Shown piece by piece: positions 1 through 9,316 of a DNA stretch of 64,000 bases. The notes under the pieces were generated by a model. That model saw only the letters and a program-made list of their open reading frames with translations. It was not told the origin of the DNA and made no database searches. Each line of letters begins with the position of its first letter. The first letter of the stretch is position 1. Source of the stretch: Phaeosaccion multiseriatum. Taxonomy: Eukaryota; Ochrophyta, other classes. The position numbers and the translations under genes were made by a program. Location: assembly GCA_965112735.1 (NCBI GenBank), contig OZ218957.1, forward strand, positions 1,178,001 to 1,242,000. Reading direction: 5' to 3'.

Positions 1-3000
1 CAGCTGGGCCTGTTGACCTGAGCACATGCTCAGCGCGGGCATGATGCAGCCAACAAATGCGTCGTTCTGGCTGTGTGGGCCATAAAAATCCAGCAAGGAG
101 CCAGATTGGGCCATTTGAGCCCATCCAAGGCTTTACTTGGCGCTGTTGCGGCACTGTAGTATCTCAGCTGGTCCTGTTGACCTGAGCATATGCTCGGTGC
201 GGGCATGATGCGGCCAGCAAATGCGTCGTTCGGCCTGTGTATGCCCCGCAAATGCCGGCTTGGGGCCTTATTGATCCCAGCAAGGAGCCAGATTGGGCCA
301 TTTGAGCCCATCCAATGCCCCACTTGGCGCTGTTGCGGCACTGTAGTATCTCAGCTGGGCCTGTTGACCTGAGCACATGCTCGGTGCGGGCATGATGCGG
401 CCAGCAAATGCGTCGTTCTGGCTGTGTGGGCCATAAAAATCCAGCAAGGAGCCAGATTGGGCCATTTGAGGGGAGTCCATCCAAGGCCCCACTTGGCGCT
501 GTTGCGGCACTGTAGTATCTCAGCTGGGCCTGTTGACCTGAGCATATGCTCGGTGCGGGCGTGATGCGGCCAGCAAATGCGTCGTTCGGCCTGTGTATGC
601 CCCGCAAATGCCGGCTTGGGGCCTTTTTGATCCCAGCAAGGAGCCAGATTGGGCCATTTGAGCCCATCCAACGCCCTACTTGGCGCTGTTGCGGCACTGT
701 AGTATCTCAGCTGGGCCTGTTGACCTGAGCCTATGCTCGGTGCGGGCATGATGCGGCCAGCAAATGCGTCGTTCGGCCTGTGTATGCCCCGCAAATGCCG
801 GCTTGGGGTTTTTTTGATCCCAGCAAGGAGCCAGATTGGGGGCCATTTGAGCCCATTCAAGGCCCCACTTGGCGCTGTTGCGGCACTGTAGTATCTCAGC
901 TGGGCCTGTTGTCCTGAGCACATGCTCAGCGCGGGCATGATGCGGCCAGCAAATGCGTCGTTCTGGCTGTGTGGGCCATAAAAATCCAGCAAGGAGCCAG
1001 ATTGGGCCATTTGAGCCCATCCAAGGCTTTACTTGGCGCTGTTGCGGCACTGTAGTATCTCAGCTGGTCCTGTTGACCTGAGCATATGCTCGGTGCGGGC
1101 ATGATGCGGCCAGCAAATGCGTCGTTCGGCCTGTGTATGCCCCGCAAATGCCGGCTTGGGGCCTTTTTGAACCCAGCAAGGAGCCAGATTGGGCCATTTG
1201 AGCCCATCCAAGGCCCTACTTGGCGCTGTTGCGGCACTGTAGTATCTCAGCTGGGCCTATTGACCTGAGCATATGCTCGGTGCGGGCATGATGCGGCCAG
1301 CAAATGCGTCGTTCGGCCTGTGTATGCCCCGCAAATGCCGGCTTGGGGCCTTTTTGATCCCAGCAAGGAGCCAGATTGGGCCATTTGAGGGGAGTCCATC
1401 CAAGGCCCCACTTGGCGCTGTTGCGGCACTGTAGTATCTCAGCTGGGCCTATTGACCTGAGCATATGCTCGGTGCGGGCATGATGCGGCCAGCAAATGCG
1501 TCGTTCGGCCTGTGTATGCCCCGCAAATGCCGGCTTGGGGTTTTTTTGATCCCAGCAAGGAGCCAGATTGGGGGCCATTTGAGCCCATTCAAGGCCCCAC
1601 TTGGCGCTGTTGCGGCACTGTAGTATCTCAGCTGGGCCTGTTGTCCTGAGCACATGCTCAGCGCGGGCATGGTGCGGCCAGCAAATGCGTCGTTCTGGCT
1701 GTGTGGGCCATAAAAATCCAGCAAGGAGCCAGATTGGGCCATTTGAGCCCATTCGAGGCCCCACTTGGCGCTGTTGCGGCACTGTAGTATCTCAGTTGGG
1801 CCTGTTGACCTGAGCCTATGCTCGGTGCGGGCATGATGCGGCCAGCAAATGCGTCGTTCGGCCTGTGTATGCCCCGCAAATGCCGGCTTGGGGTTTTTTT
1901 GATCCCAGCAAGGAGCCAGATTGGGGGCCATTTGAGCCCATTCAAGGCCCCACTTGGCGCTGTTGCGGCACTGTAGTATCTCAGCTGGGCCTGTTGTCCT
2001 GAGCATATGCTCAGCGCGGGCATGATGCGGCCAGGAAATGCGTCGTTCTGGCTGTGTGGGCCATAAAAATCCAGCAAGGAGCCAGATTGGGCCATTTGAG
2101 GGGAGTCCATCCAAGGCCCCACTTGGCGCTGTTGCGGCACTGTAGTATCTCAGCTGGGCCTGTTGACCTGAGCATATGCTCGGTGCGGGCGTGATGCGGC
2201 CAGCAAATGCGTCGTTCGGCCTGTGTATGCCCCGCAAATGCCGGCTTGGGGCCTTTTTGATCCCAGCAAGGAGCCAGATTGGGCCATTTTGAGCCCATCC
2301 AAGGCCCCACTTGGCGCTGTTGCGGCACTGGAGTACCTCACGTAGATCTGTTGACCTGAGCATATGCTCGGTGCGGGCATGATGCGGCCAGCAAATGCGT
2401 CGTTCGGCCTGTGTATGCCCCGCAAATGCCGGCTTGGGGCCTTTTTGATCCCAGCAAGGAGCCAGATTGGGCCATTTCAGCCCATTCAAGGCCCCACTTG
2501 GCGCTGTTATGGCACTGTAGTATCTCAGCTGGGCCTATTGACCTGAGCATATGCTCGGTGCGGGCATGATGCGGCCAGCAAATGCGTCGTTCGGCCTGTG
2601 TATGCCCCGCAAATGCCGGCTTGGGGCCTTTTTGATCCCAGCAAGGAGCCAGATTGGGCCATTTGAGCCCATTCAAGGCCCCACTTGGCGCTGTTGCGGC
2701 ACTGTAGTATCTCAGCTTGGCCTGTGGTCCTGAGCACATGCTCAGCGCGGGCATGATGCGGCCAGCAAATGCGTCGTTCTGGCTGTGTGGGCCAAATAAA
2801 CCCAGCAAGGAGCCAGATTGGGCCATTTCAGCCCATTCAAGGCCCCACTTGGCGCTGTTGCGGCACTGTAGTATCTCAGCTGGGCCTGTTGACCTGAGCA
2901 CATGCTCAGCGCGGGCATGATGCGGCCAGCAAATGCGTCGTTCGGCCTGTGTATGCCCCGCAAATGCCGGCTTGGGGCCTTTTTGATCCCAGCAAGGAGC

Positions 3001-3525
3001 CAGATTGGGCCATTTGAGCCCATCCAAGGCCCCACTTGGCGCTGTTGCGGCACTGTAGTATCTCAGCTGGGCATGTTGACCTGAGCATATGCTCGGTGCG
3101 GGCATGATGCGGCCAGCAAATGCGTCGTTCGGCCTGTGTATGCCCCGCAAATGCCGGCTTGGGGCCTTTTTGATCCCAGCAAGGAGCCAGATTGGGCCAT
3201 TTGAGCCCATCCAAGGCCCCACTTGGCGCTGTTGCGGCACTGTAGTATCTCAGCTGGGCCTATTGACCTGAGATTCGGCTCGGTGCGGGCATGATGTGGC
3301 CAGCAAATGCGTCGTTCGGCCTGTGTATGCCCCGCAAATGCCGGCTTGGGGCCTTTTTGATCCCAGCAAGGAGCCAGATTGGGCCATTTGAGCCCATCCA
3401 AGGCCCCACTTGGCGCTGTTGCGGCACTGTAGTATCTCAGCTGGGCCTGTGGTCCTGAGCACATGCTCAGCGCGGGCATGATGCGGCCAGCAAATGCGTC
3501 GTTCTGGCTGTGTGCGCCAGAAAAA
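1..3525 (+). repeat. Satellite array, segment 1 (187/164-bp units)
   Basis: Head-to-tail tandem units run from the window edge to the junction with the retroelement at 3526. Two unit classes alternate. The long unit (187 bp) contains the inner block GTATGCCCCGCAAATGCCGG. The short unit (164 bp) replaces that block with GGGCCATAAAAATCC or GGGCCAAATAAACCC. Each unit carries a near-palindromic core (GAGCATATGCTC or GAGCACATGCTC). This segment is the most diverged, with variants such as an inserted GGGAG before TCCATCC (near 470, 1390 and 2100). Reading frames inside the array are by-products of the repeat, not genes. Confidence 0.97.
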
Positions 3526-3712
3526 AGCCTGTTCAGCAGCGCAGCAACGGAACTTTGTTTCTCGCGGAACAGAGACGAGGACGAGGTGGGAGACATGGGA
3601 GCCAGCAGGGCGAAGCGTCAGCGTAGGTGCTTGGTACCGCCCCAAGGGGGGGGTCCCCTCTGGGGAGATGTACAGTATGTCAGTGAAGCAGGGAATTTAG
3701 ATTTTTCAGAAG
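3526..3712 (+). repeat. Linker segment at the 5' end of the defective YR element
   Basis: Diverged homologue, in reverse orientation, of 14734-14912, and apparently identical to 31242-31424. It starts AGCCTGTTCAGCAGCG and ends in a T-rich stretch (TTTAGATTTTTCAG). Confidence 0.8.
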
Positions 3713-4262
3713 AGGAGAGACCTTGGCGTGTGCTGTCACTTACTGAGGCGGCGGAGACAGAGTCCAGGAAGAGTGGAGCACACTGTCAAGGAGGAGAGTA
3801 GATACTGGTGTGGTGGAAAGCGAGCCTCTTGTCCTGGGCCCGGACAGAGCGCTTGTGTTGGCCAAGGGGATCCGCCTGGTGTTGCGAGCCGGGATCCTCG
3901 TGGAAGAGGGAGGAAGAGCTAGGGAGACTGTGTCTGGTGTTGCGTGCCGACAGTCTCCACGGTGTTGCGTGCCGGAACTCTTCTTTTCTTTCCTTTGCCG
4001 GTGTTGCGGGGCTCTATGGCTTGGGACAAGCGGTGTCTGGTGTTGCGTGCCGACCGCCTCCACGGTGTTGCGTGCCGGCGCCTTTTGCCCTCTCCGCCCT
4101 TTCTTCCTTGCTGGTATCGCCGTAGGATCCGCGTCCGGTGTTGAGGCCGACGCCCTACTCATCTCTCCGCCCTCTCCTCTCTCCCGTGGCCCAAGGTGTG
4201 GGGGGTGTGGTCCACGGCATTTTTTGTCTTTTTGCGAGGCGAAAGGGGCTCCCGGGTGACGG
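3713..4262 (+). repeat. A/leader region of the defective YR element, with paired 13-mers
   Basis: Reverse-orientation homologue of 20480-20926 and 14456-14733. It carries five copies of GGTGTTGCG[TA]GCC at 3878, 3936, 3961, 4039 and 4064. Four of them form two pairs with 25-bp spacing. The same motif, reverse complemented, lies in the leader of the coding element. Confidence 0.75.
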
Positions 4263-5408
4263 CAGGCCCCTTAGCTCTTCCAGGTGTCTGTCTGTATGTT
4301 TGTGTGTGTATGTTTCGACGGTGTTTCTGTGTGTAGGGTGCGTATTTCCTGTGTTTGGCGTGCGAATAAGGGCCTCCTCCACAAAGGAGGCTGGCTCTGC
4401 GCGTGGTGACAACAGCGGCTCATCCCTCGCCATTCCGGCCCTCAACGGCGGGCGGGGCAGTCCTAGGCAACAGCAGCCGTGGTCACTGCCCCTACACACG
4501 ATGTGTGTTTGTATCTGTGTGTGCTGGTCTGCGTCTGTGTGTGCTAGTGTCCGTTTGTGCGTGCTGGTGTCCCTGTATTGTGCCTTTGTCTATGTCTGTG
4601 TGCCTGTGAATGTTTGTGTACGTCTGCGTGTTTAAGTGTACCTCCCTTGTTGTTGGAGTGTCTCCCACCTACAACAGCAGTATGGCCAGAAGGAGGCGTA
4701 CGTGGTCGCCACTGGGCTTGCCTGCAGTCTCTCTGGATGGGTGGGGGCGTAGCTGACCTTCGATACGGGAGCTCGCACAGCCCACCTCCGGCAGCTACAT
4801 CCGAGAGACATATCGGGCCGAGGAGCGGCGAAGGGAAGGAGACGGACTACAGCTGTACCTCCCTCACCATCTCGAACGCATGGGAAGGGGAGGGGGGGGG
4901 TCCGATGGGGGCTCAGCTCTCAGGACAAACAGCAACCGCCAGGCAGTTAGTACGAGCGTCAAAGGTGGCAGCATGGATGCGAAGGCAGCTATTCGGGCTG
5001 TTGGAAGGAACCGGAGAGCCCTTTGATGGTGGTTGGCGCCTCTAGTTTGCGTGTGGAGCGGATATGGGACCTGTGGCCATAACAGCGAACCGATGGGCGA
5101 CAAGAGAGGCACAGCATACGAGGGAGAATTGGGAATTGGAAGGCGGCATTGGGAGTGCACGGTACTCGCATTTCGGGAGGTACGGCAGCGTTTGGTGACC
5201 GTCTACGGAGTGTACGGCGATGTACGTCGTCCGGTGCTGAAGGAAATTGGGGCATTGAGCAGTGTGGCTACTTATCTGTAATGGACGGCGGAAGCATGAC
5301 GTTTGGTCGTTCACAACAGCTATGGAGTGGAAGTCGGGGCCTGCCTGTGATGCAGAAGAGAAGGTGATGGATTTTTCGGCGTTGGGGCTCGTGAGCGGTG
5401 TGAACATG
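4263..5408. other. Internal non-coding region of the defective YR element
   Basis: No convincing gene. Positions 4380-4655 contain a TG-rich tract (GTGTGTGCTGGTCTGCGTCTG-like) and its GC-rich lead-in, both of which recur in diverged form at 8560-8810. A 4-kb-apart direct repeat like this is expected if A-type repeats flank the body. Positions 4660-5408 have only short frames. The frame 5033-5281 (83 codons) resembles nothing I know. Confidence 0.5.
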
Positions 5409-5621
5409 TGTGGAAAGTCGTGCTTAGACCTCCACGAAACGGACTAGACACACAGATAAGGTAGCAGCACCCCAAAGCTAGCCTGACAGCCGGCCTTGTA
5501 TCTATTAGCTTATCTATGCACTGTCCTAAACGACCACCTACAGGAGGATAGTGAGAAACGGGCACCGTTTCTCACTGCGTTGCCTAGGCCTGGGCCACTG
5601 ACATACGACTGACTTTCCACA
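5409..5621 (-). repeat. 3' LTR (left copy)
   Basis: 213 bp with TGTGGAAAGTC/GACTTTCCACA inverted ends. It contains a perfect 12-bp stem with a 3-nt loop at 5550-5576 (AGTGAGAAACGG / CCGTTTCTCACT). On the minus strand the interior sequence next to it ends CTGACGGGGA, a weak polypurine tract consistent with a 3' LTR. Confidence 0.9.
5550..5576. promoter_or_regulatory. Perfect hairpin inside the LTR
   Basis: A 12-bp stem (AGTGAGAAACGG paired with CCGTTTCTCACT) closes a GCA loop. The copy in the other LTR is at 7942-7968. It may shape RNA 3' ends or packaging; its role is not known. Confidence 0.6.
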
Positions 5622-5870
5622 TCCCCGTCAGCCATCCCTGCACTTCTAACACTCCCCTGACAAGACTGTTGCGTGTCCCCACGCAACTCAAGCGTTTTCA
5701 CCTACTGAAGCTCGACTGTAGCCACCAAAAAAACCGGATGAGAAATATGCAAAACTCACCCACCAGTGTGTGACGTGGCACTCCACAGGTCACCCTGCCA
5801 CACACCTGCCACGGCAGGGTGAGAAAGCCCAAGGCCTCAAACTCACCCTCCGTGGCTGCGCACGGCTGCG

Positions 5871-7202
5871 CTAGCGCTGGCTCGTCCCCACCGTCACCTG
5901 CTGTCCCAGCGTTGCAACCGTACGAGGCACTCCATGCGCGGCCTGCTCCGTCGCCAGCAGCTGGGCCGCCTTCTCGTCCATCAGCTTCTGCAGCCGCGCC
6001 TGCGCCGCTTCCACTTGCTGCATCCGATCCTTCAGAGAGAGAGGAGGCCGGTCCAACCAGGCCGGACGATCCGCTGCAATCTCCTGCTGCCACCGGCGCT
6101 GCCTTGCCGGATCACACTTCATCGCGTCCATCTCCTGCTGCCACTGGCGCTCCTCCTCAAGCTGCCGCTCTGCCGGATCCCTGACCCCGTCGGGCCTTAC
6201 CTTGCGCTTCTTCGACCGCCGCCCCCTCCTCTTTGGCCGCGCACCAACTTCGGTAGTGGAACCAAGACCACTGAGAACACCATTCACCCGCACTACAGGC
6301 TGAGCCACAGCCCGCAGTGCGTCCTCCCGCTCTTGCCAGTCCCGCACTTGCTGTGCCCGCGTGCTCTCCGCTTGAGCCTGCGTGTGTACCTCTTGCAGCT
6401 TGCGCTGAGCTTCCTCAGCCAAGGCAGCTTGTTGCGCCTGCTGCCGTCTCTCTTTCTCCCCGACGCGGCGCCTCTCCACCCGCTCCTGAGCCGCACACAC
6501 ACGCGCCCGCTCCAACTGTTCCTCCTCCAGCCAAACAGACTCGCGCTCCTGCCGCTCCCGCTCGAGGACCGCAGCAGACACTGACCCCTCTGCAAGCGTG
6601 ACGCCAGCCTGCTCTACCTGCTCCTCCTGAGCCTGCGCTTGCGCCACCCGAAGCCGAGACTGCGCCGCGGCCGCCACCGTCAGCTCTAGCGTCTGCAACT
6701 CCTTCGAGGCTCTGCGCTGTGCTGCCTGCCCTGTCGTCGTCACGGCCTTCAACAGCTGAGCAAGGACGCGCTTGTATTGCTCAGTGCGCTGCACAAGCGT
6801 CACCACCACCTGGGAAGCTGTACCCAAGCCGTACCGCTTCCCTGCATCCACCATCTTCCTCACCATGGCTCCGGTGGTCGGTTCGGTAGGGCAGCGAGAG
6901 AGACAGTGCTCCTTCTTGCAGTGAAAGCACGAAAAGACTTGCCCTGCCCCACAGTCGACCTTAGATCGTTTCTGCTTGCTGCCCGACCCCACCTGTGCAG
7001 CAGCTACCTGCACCTCCGACTGCTGCCTTGGATCCCGACCCAATAGCTGGCCCAGTAGCACCGGAAGTGCTGCAAGGTCCATCCTGATTCCATGCAGCTC
7101 CTCCATCAACCGATTGACCATGTCGTGATCCCCCATCGGTTCCTCCTGGGACCAGCCAGTACGCTTACTCTGTGCCAGCCGATCGCCGCGCCATGCCGGC
7201 AT
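5871..7202 (-). CDS. Gag-like protein of the LTR element (zinc knuckle, coiled coil)
   Basis: The 443-aa frame is the only substantial ORF between the LTRs. A cysteine/histidine cluster at residues 92-104 (CFHCKKEHCLSRC) fits a C-x2-C-x3-H-x4-C knuckle, one residue shorter between the second Cys and the His than the retroviral C-x2-C-x4-H-x4-C. About residues 150-320 and 345-430 are highly charged, Gln/Glu/Arg/Ala-rich and predicted coiled coil. A basic run (RPKRRGRRSKKRK) lies near residue 335. The first Met is at 7202; Met23 at 7136 is an alternative. Role by inference: capsid-like protein that binds and packages element RNA. No pol domains follow before the stop. Confidence 0.7.
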   Translation of the reverse strand: MPAWRGDRLAQSKRTGWSQEEPMGDHDMVNRLMEELHGIRMDLAALPVLLGQLLGRDPRQQSEVQVAAAQVGSGSKQKRSKVDCGAGQVFSCFHCKKEHCLSRCPTEPTTGAMVRKMVDAGKRYGLGTASQVVVTLVQRTEQYKRVLAQLLKAVTTTGQAAQRRASKELQTLELTVAAAAQSRLRVAQAQAQEEQVEQAGVTLAEGSVSAAVLERERQERESVWLEEEQLERARVCAAQERVERRRVGEKERRQQAQQAALAEEAQRKLQEVHTQAQAESTRAQQVRDWQEREDALRAVAQPVVRVNGVLSGLGSTTEVGARPKRRGRRSKKRKVRPDGVRDPAERQLEEERQWQQEMDAMKCDPARQRRWQQEIAADRPAWLDRPPLSLKDRMQQVEAAQARLQKLMDEKAAQLLATEQAAHGVPRTVATLGQQVTVGTSQR

Positions 7203-7800
7203 CTTCCCTCTTGCTGCGCCCCTGCAGCTGCTCCCTCCGAGCGTGCCTAATTATGCCTGATATCCGTGCCTGCTGCTGCTGCTGCCTCTGCAGCTGCTGC
7301 GGTATCCAACACCTGCTGCTGCGCCCCCTGCCTCTCCAGCCAAGCCTGCTGTGTCTCCTGCCGCTAACCTCTAAATCAGCGGTCCCCTCTGATTAAGTAT
7401 AGCGGATACCCGTGCCTCCTGCTGCTGCCCCTGCAGCTGCTGTATCCAATCCTTTGCTGCTGCCCCTGCAGCTGCGCGCCAATCCTTCCGTGCCTCCTGC
7501 TGCTGCCCCTGCAGCTGCTCCTTGCAATATCCCTAGCTACCTCTTGCTGCCGATCCACGGTAGCGCTGCTGTGCCACTCTTTCAAAGCCAACCAATAAAT
7601 TCTCCCACAAATAAATTCTCCCACCGGTTCCCAAGCAAAGCTAATTAAGCTAAACGCCCCTGACGGAGCAAGCTGTGGCGTGTCCGTGCCTTGGACACTA
7701 ACCAAAAACGTCCACGTGCTAGTCTAGCGCACGATGAACTCAAAGCCTCCCTCTGCTGAGCCTATTGGCCAAGTGCCAAACTGTCTTCGAGCTTTGGGGT
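7203..7800 (-). other. Leader of the LTR element with imperfect internal repeats
   Basis: Lies between the 5' LTR and the gag start (minus strand). On the plus strand it holds three imperfect copies of CCTGCTGCTGCCCCTGCAGC around 7410-7520 and more CTG/CTGCAG-rich sequence at 7200-7340. A 109-codon frame (7376-7705, minus) translates these repeats and is probably not a gene. Next to the LTR the minus strand reads ACCCCAAAGCTCGAAGAC. This is not a recognisable initiator-Met primer site, so the primer is unidentified. Confidence 0.5.
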
Positions 7801-8013
7801 TGTGGAAAGTCGTGCTTAGACCTCCACGAAACGGACTAGACACACAGATAAGGTAGCAGCACCCCAAAGCTAGCCTGACAGCCGGCCTTGTATCTATTAG
7901 CTTATCTATGCACTGTCCTAAACGACCACCTACAGGAGGATAGTGAGAAACGGGCACCGTTTCTCACTGCGTTGCCTAGGCCTGGGCCACTGACATACGA
8001 CTGACTTTCCACA
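7801..8013 (-). repeat. 5' LTR (right copy)
   Basis: 213 bp, identical by eye to 5409-5621, including the hairpin at 7942-7968. It is the 5' LTR if the element is oriented by its gag ORF. The 4-bp CATG duplication follows at 8014. Confidence 0.9.
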
Positions 8014-8021
8014 CATGGAGG

Positions 8022-8396
8022 ATGGGAGAGAACAGGGCTTGTGGCTCGCTCTGCTTGCACGACTTACTTGCAGTAGTATGGATGGACTACCCTCTTGCTA
8101 TCGTGCTCGGTGGTCGAGGGATTGATGCCGCCGCGCTTGAGATATTGGACTTGTTCATTTTTCGGGCCCGCAGCACCGAGGTGTTTTGCATTCGTTGCAT
8201 TGCTCAGCTGGTACAGCGGAAGTCCGCGGCGGACGGTTGGAATCGCAGCGGAGTGGTCTTGGTACGGCGTGTGCAGAAGGGTAACTTCTACGAGTTGATG
8301 TTCGAAGAGCTTGGAGCGGAAAACATGAGCGCTTCTGTGAGGGCATTTTCGGCTTTTCTACAGGGGTTGGATATATGGACACTTTTGGATCTGTGA
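8022..8396 (+). CDS. Hypothetical ORF remnant in the defective YR element
   Basis: A 124-codon frame that starts just right of the LTR element and ends TGA at 8394-8396. The product (LDLFIFRARSTEVFCIRCIA and following) matches no family I recognise. If the LTR element and one CATG copy are mentally removed, the sequence left of 5408 continues here, but in another frame. This may be the tail of a decayed gene of the host element, or chance. Confidence 0.25.
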   Translation: MGENRACGSLCLHDLLAVVWMDYPLAIVLGGRGIDAAALEILDLFIFRARSTEVFCIRCIAQLVQRKSAADGWNRSGVVLVRRVQKGNFYELMFEELGAENMSASVRAFSAFLQGLDIWTLLDL

Positions 8397-8900
8397 TTCC
8401 GGAAAGAATCCGAATTTGCTGGTTTGGGCGCGCTTTGCTGCTTCCACCAGCCGTGCCAGAGGACTGCGCAGTGTATTTCGCTCAGTGGCTCGCCTCCCCC
8501 CCAGCACACCATCCCAAGCGAGTGGGGGGTGTGTGATGGTCAGCAGGGGGCGTGCGAAGGGACCTCTTCAGAGGACACTGACTCTGCCCGTGGCGACACC
8601 AGCGGCTCCTCCCTCGCCATCATTCCTCCCCCAGCAGCGGGGAGCGCAGCCCTTGGCAACAGCACCAGCAGCCCTACACCGGTACACGCGGCGGGTGTTT
8701 GTATCTGTGTGTGTACTGGTGTGCGTCTGTGTCTACTGGTGCCCCTGTATGTGTATTATTATGTCTGTCTGTGTATGAATGTTTGTGTATCTTTGTGTTT
8801 TGTGTACCGGCCGACTACGATCGGGAGAGTGGGCTCTCGACTAGGCTGGGGCAGGTGCTGCTGCACCCTCGCAGCGCACCGGTGGGTACTCGGATGGGTG
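8397..8900. other. TG-rich internal repeat of the defective YR element
   Basis: No gene. Positions 8560-8810 repeat, in diverged form, the sequence at 4380-4655, including the GCGACACCAGCGGCTCCTCC-type lead-in and the TG-rich tract. It abuts the B repeat. Confidence 0.5.
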
Positions 8901-9316
8901 GGGGTGAAGCGGGACTTGGGGTGCTCACTGCGGTGGCACCCCAAGCTCCACTACATCCGAAACCCGGTGCCCGCCTCCCTCCATAGAGGCGGCCCCCTCG
9001 GAGGCGCTCTGCGCTCCCGAGGTGGGACTCCCTCACGGGACTGCCCCCCCCTACTAATGATGAGTCCTTCCCCCAACGTTAGCTACCCCTGGCCCACGAC
9101 CTCTCCACCTGCGGAGCAGGTGGCCACTTGGGAGTCCAGCCCTATTCCTCTTGGCCTCGAACAGCCGGCCACGGCGTGGATGTGGATAGTCCTCAGCATG
9201 CATACTGCGACGCCTTGGAGCGGGAGTCGGACATCTCCCGGGCCCTCGCCTACGACTGAAGGGAGGAGGCCTCTCACTGGCTTCCCACCTTCGCCCGAGC
9301 GCCGCGACGGCGCGAA
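8901..9316 (+). repeat. B repeat at the 3' end of the defective YR element
   Basis: Begins GGGGTGAAGCGGG and ends GGCGCGAA. It is homologous in reverse orientation to 14002-14403, 14913-15314 and the solo copy at 35235-35661. The right end abuts satellite TCCAGCAAGG. Confidence 0.85.

Larger units (their letters stand above)
5409..8013 (-). mobile_element. Gag-only LTR retrotransposon (TRIM/LARD-like), 2.6 kb
   Basis: Two 213-bp direct repeats (5409-5621 and 7801-8013) read as identical base for base. Each begins TGTGGAAAGTC and ends GACTTTCCACA, an 11-bp perfect terminal inverted repeat with canonical TG...CA ends. The element is flanked by CATG on both sides (5405-5408 and 8014-8017), a likely 4-bp target duplication. 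The 2.2 kb interior has one long ORF, on the minus strand, encoding a zinc-knuckle/coiled-coil gag-like protein. There is no protease, RT, RNase H or integrase. It must therefore borrow replication proteins from another element. LTR identity implies a recent insertion. Confidence 0.9.
3526..9316 (+). mobile_element. Defective YR-type retroelement copy with nested LTR element
   Basis: The copy begins AGCCTGTTCAGCAGCG and ends GGCGCGAA. It interrupts the satellite exactly: the left flank ends CCAGAAAAA and the right flank resumes TCCAGCAAGG, which together rebuild an intact unit with no target duplication and no loss. The left ~190 bp match the linker and the next ~550 bp match the A/leader region of the coding element at 14002-20926, in opposite orientation. 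The right ~416 bp match its B repeat. No reverse transcriptase or recombinase frame remains. A second retrotransposon (5409-8013) sits inside. I read it as an internally deleted, non-autonomous relative of the coding element. Confidence 0.8.

Noticed and set aside
5934-6584. 216-codon plus-strand Leu/Pro-rich ORF in the LTR element
   Set aside because: Antisense of the Gln/Glu/Ala-rich gag ORF, whose codon bias keeps the opposite frame open.
7376-7705. 109-codon frame upstream of gag
   Set aside because: Consists of translated CTG-rich leader repeats; no family or start context.
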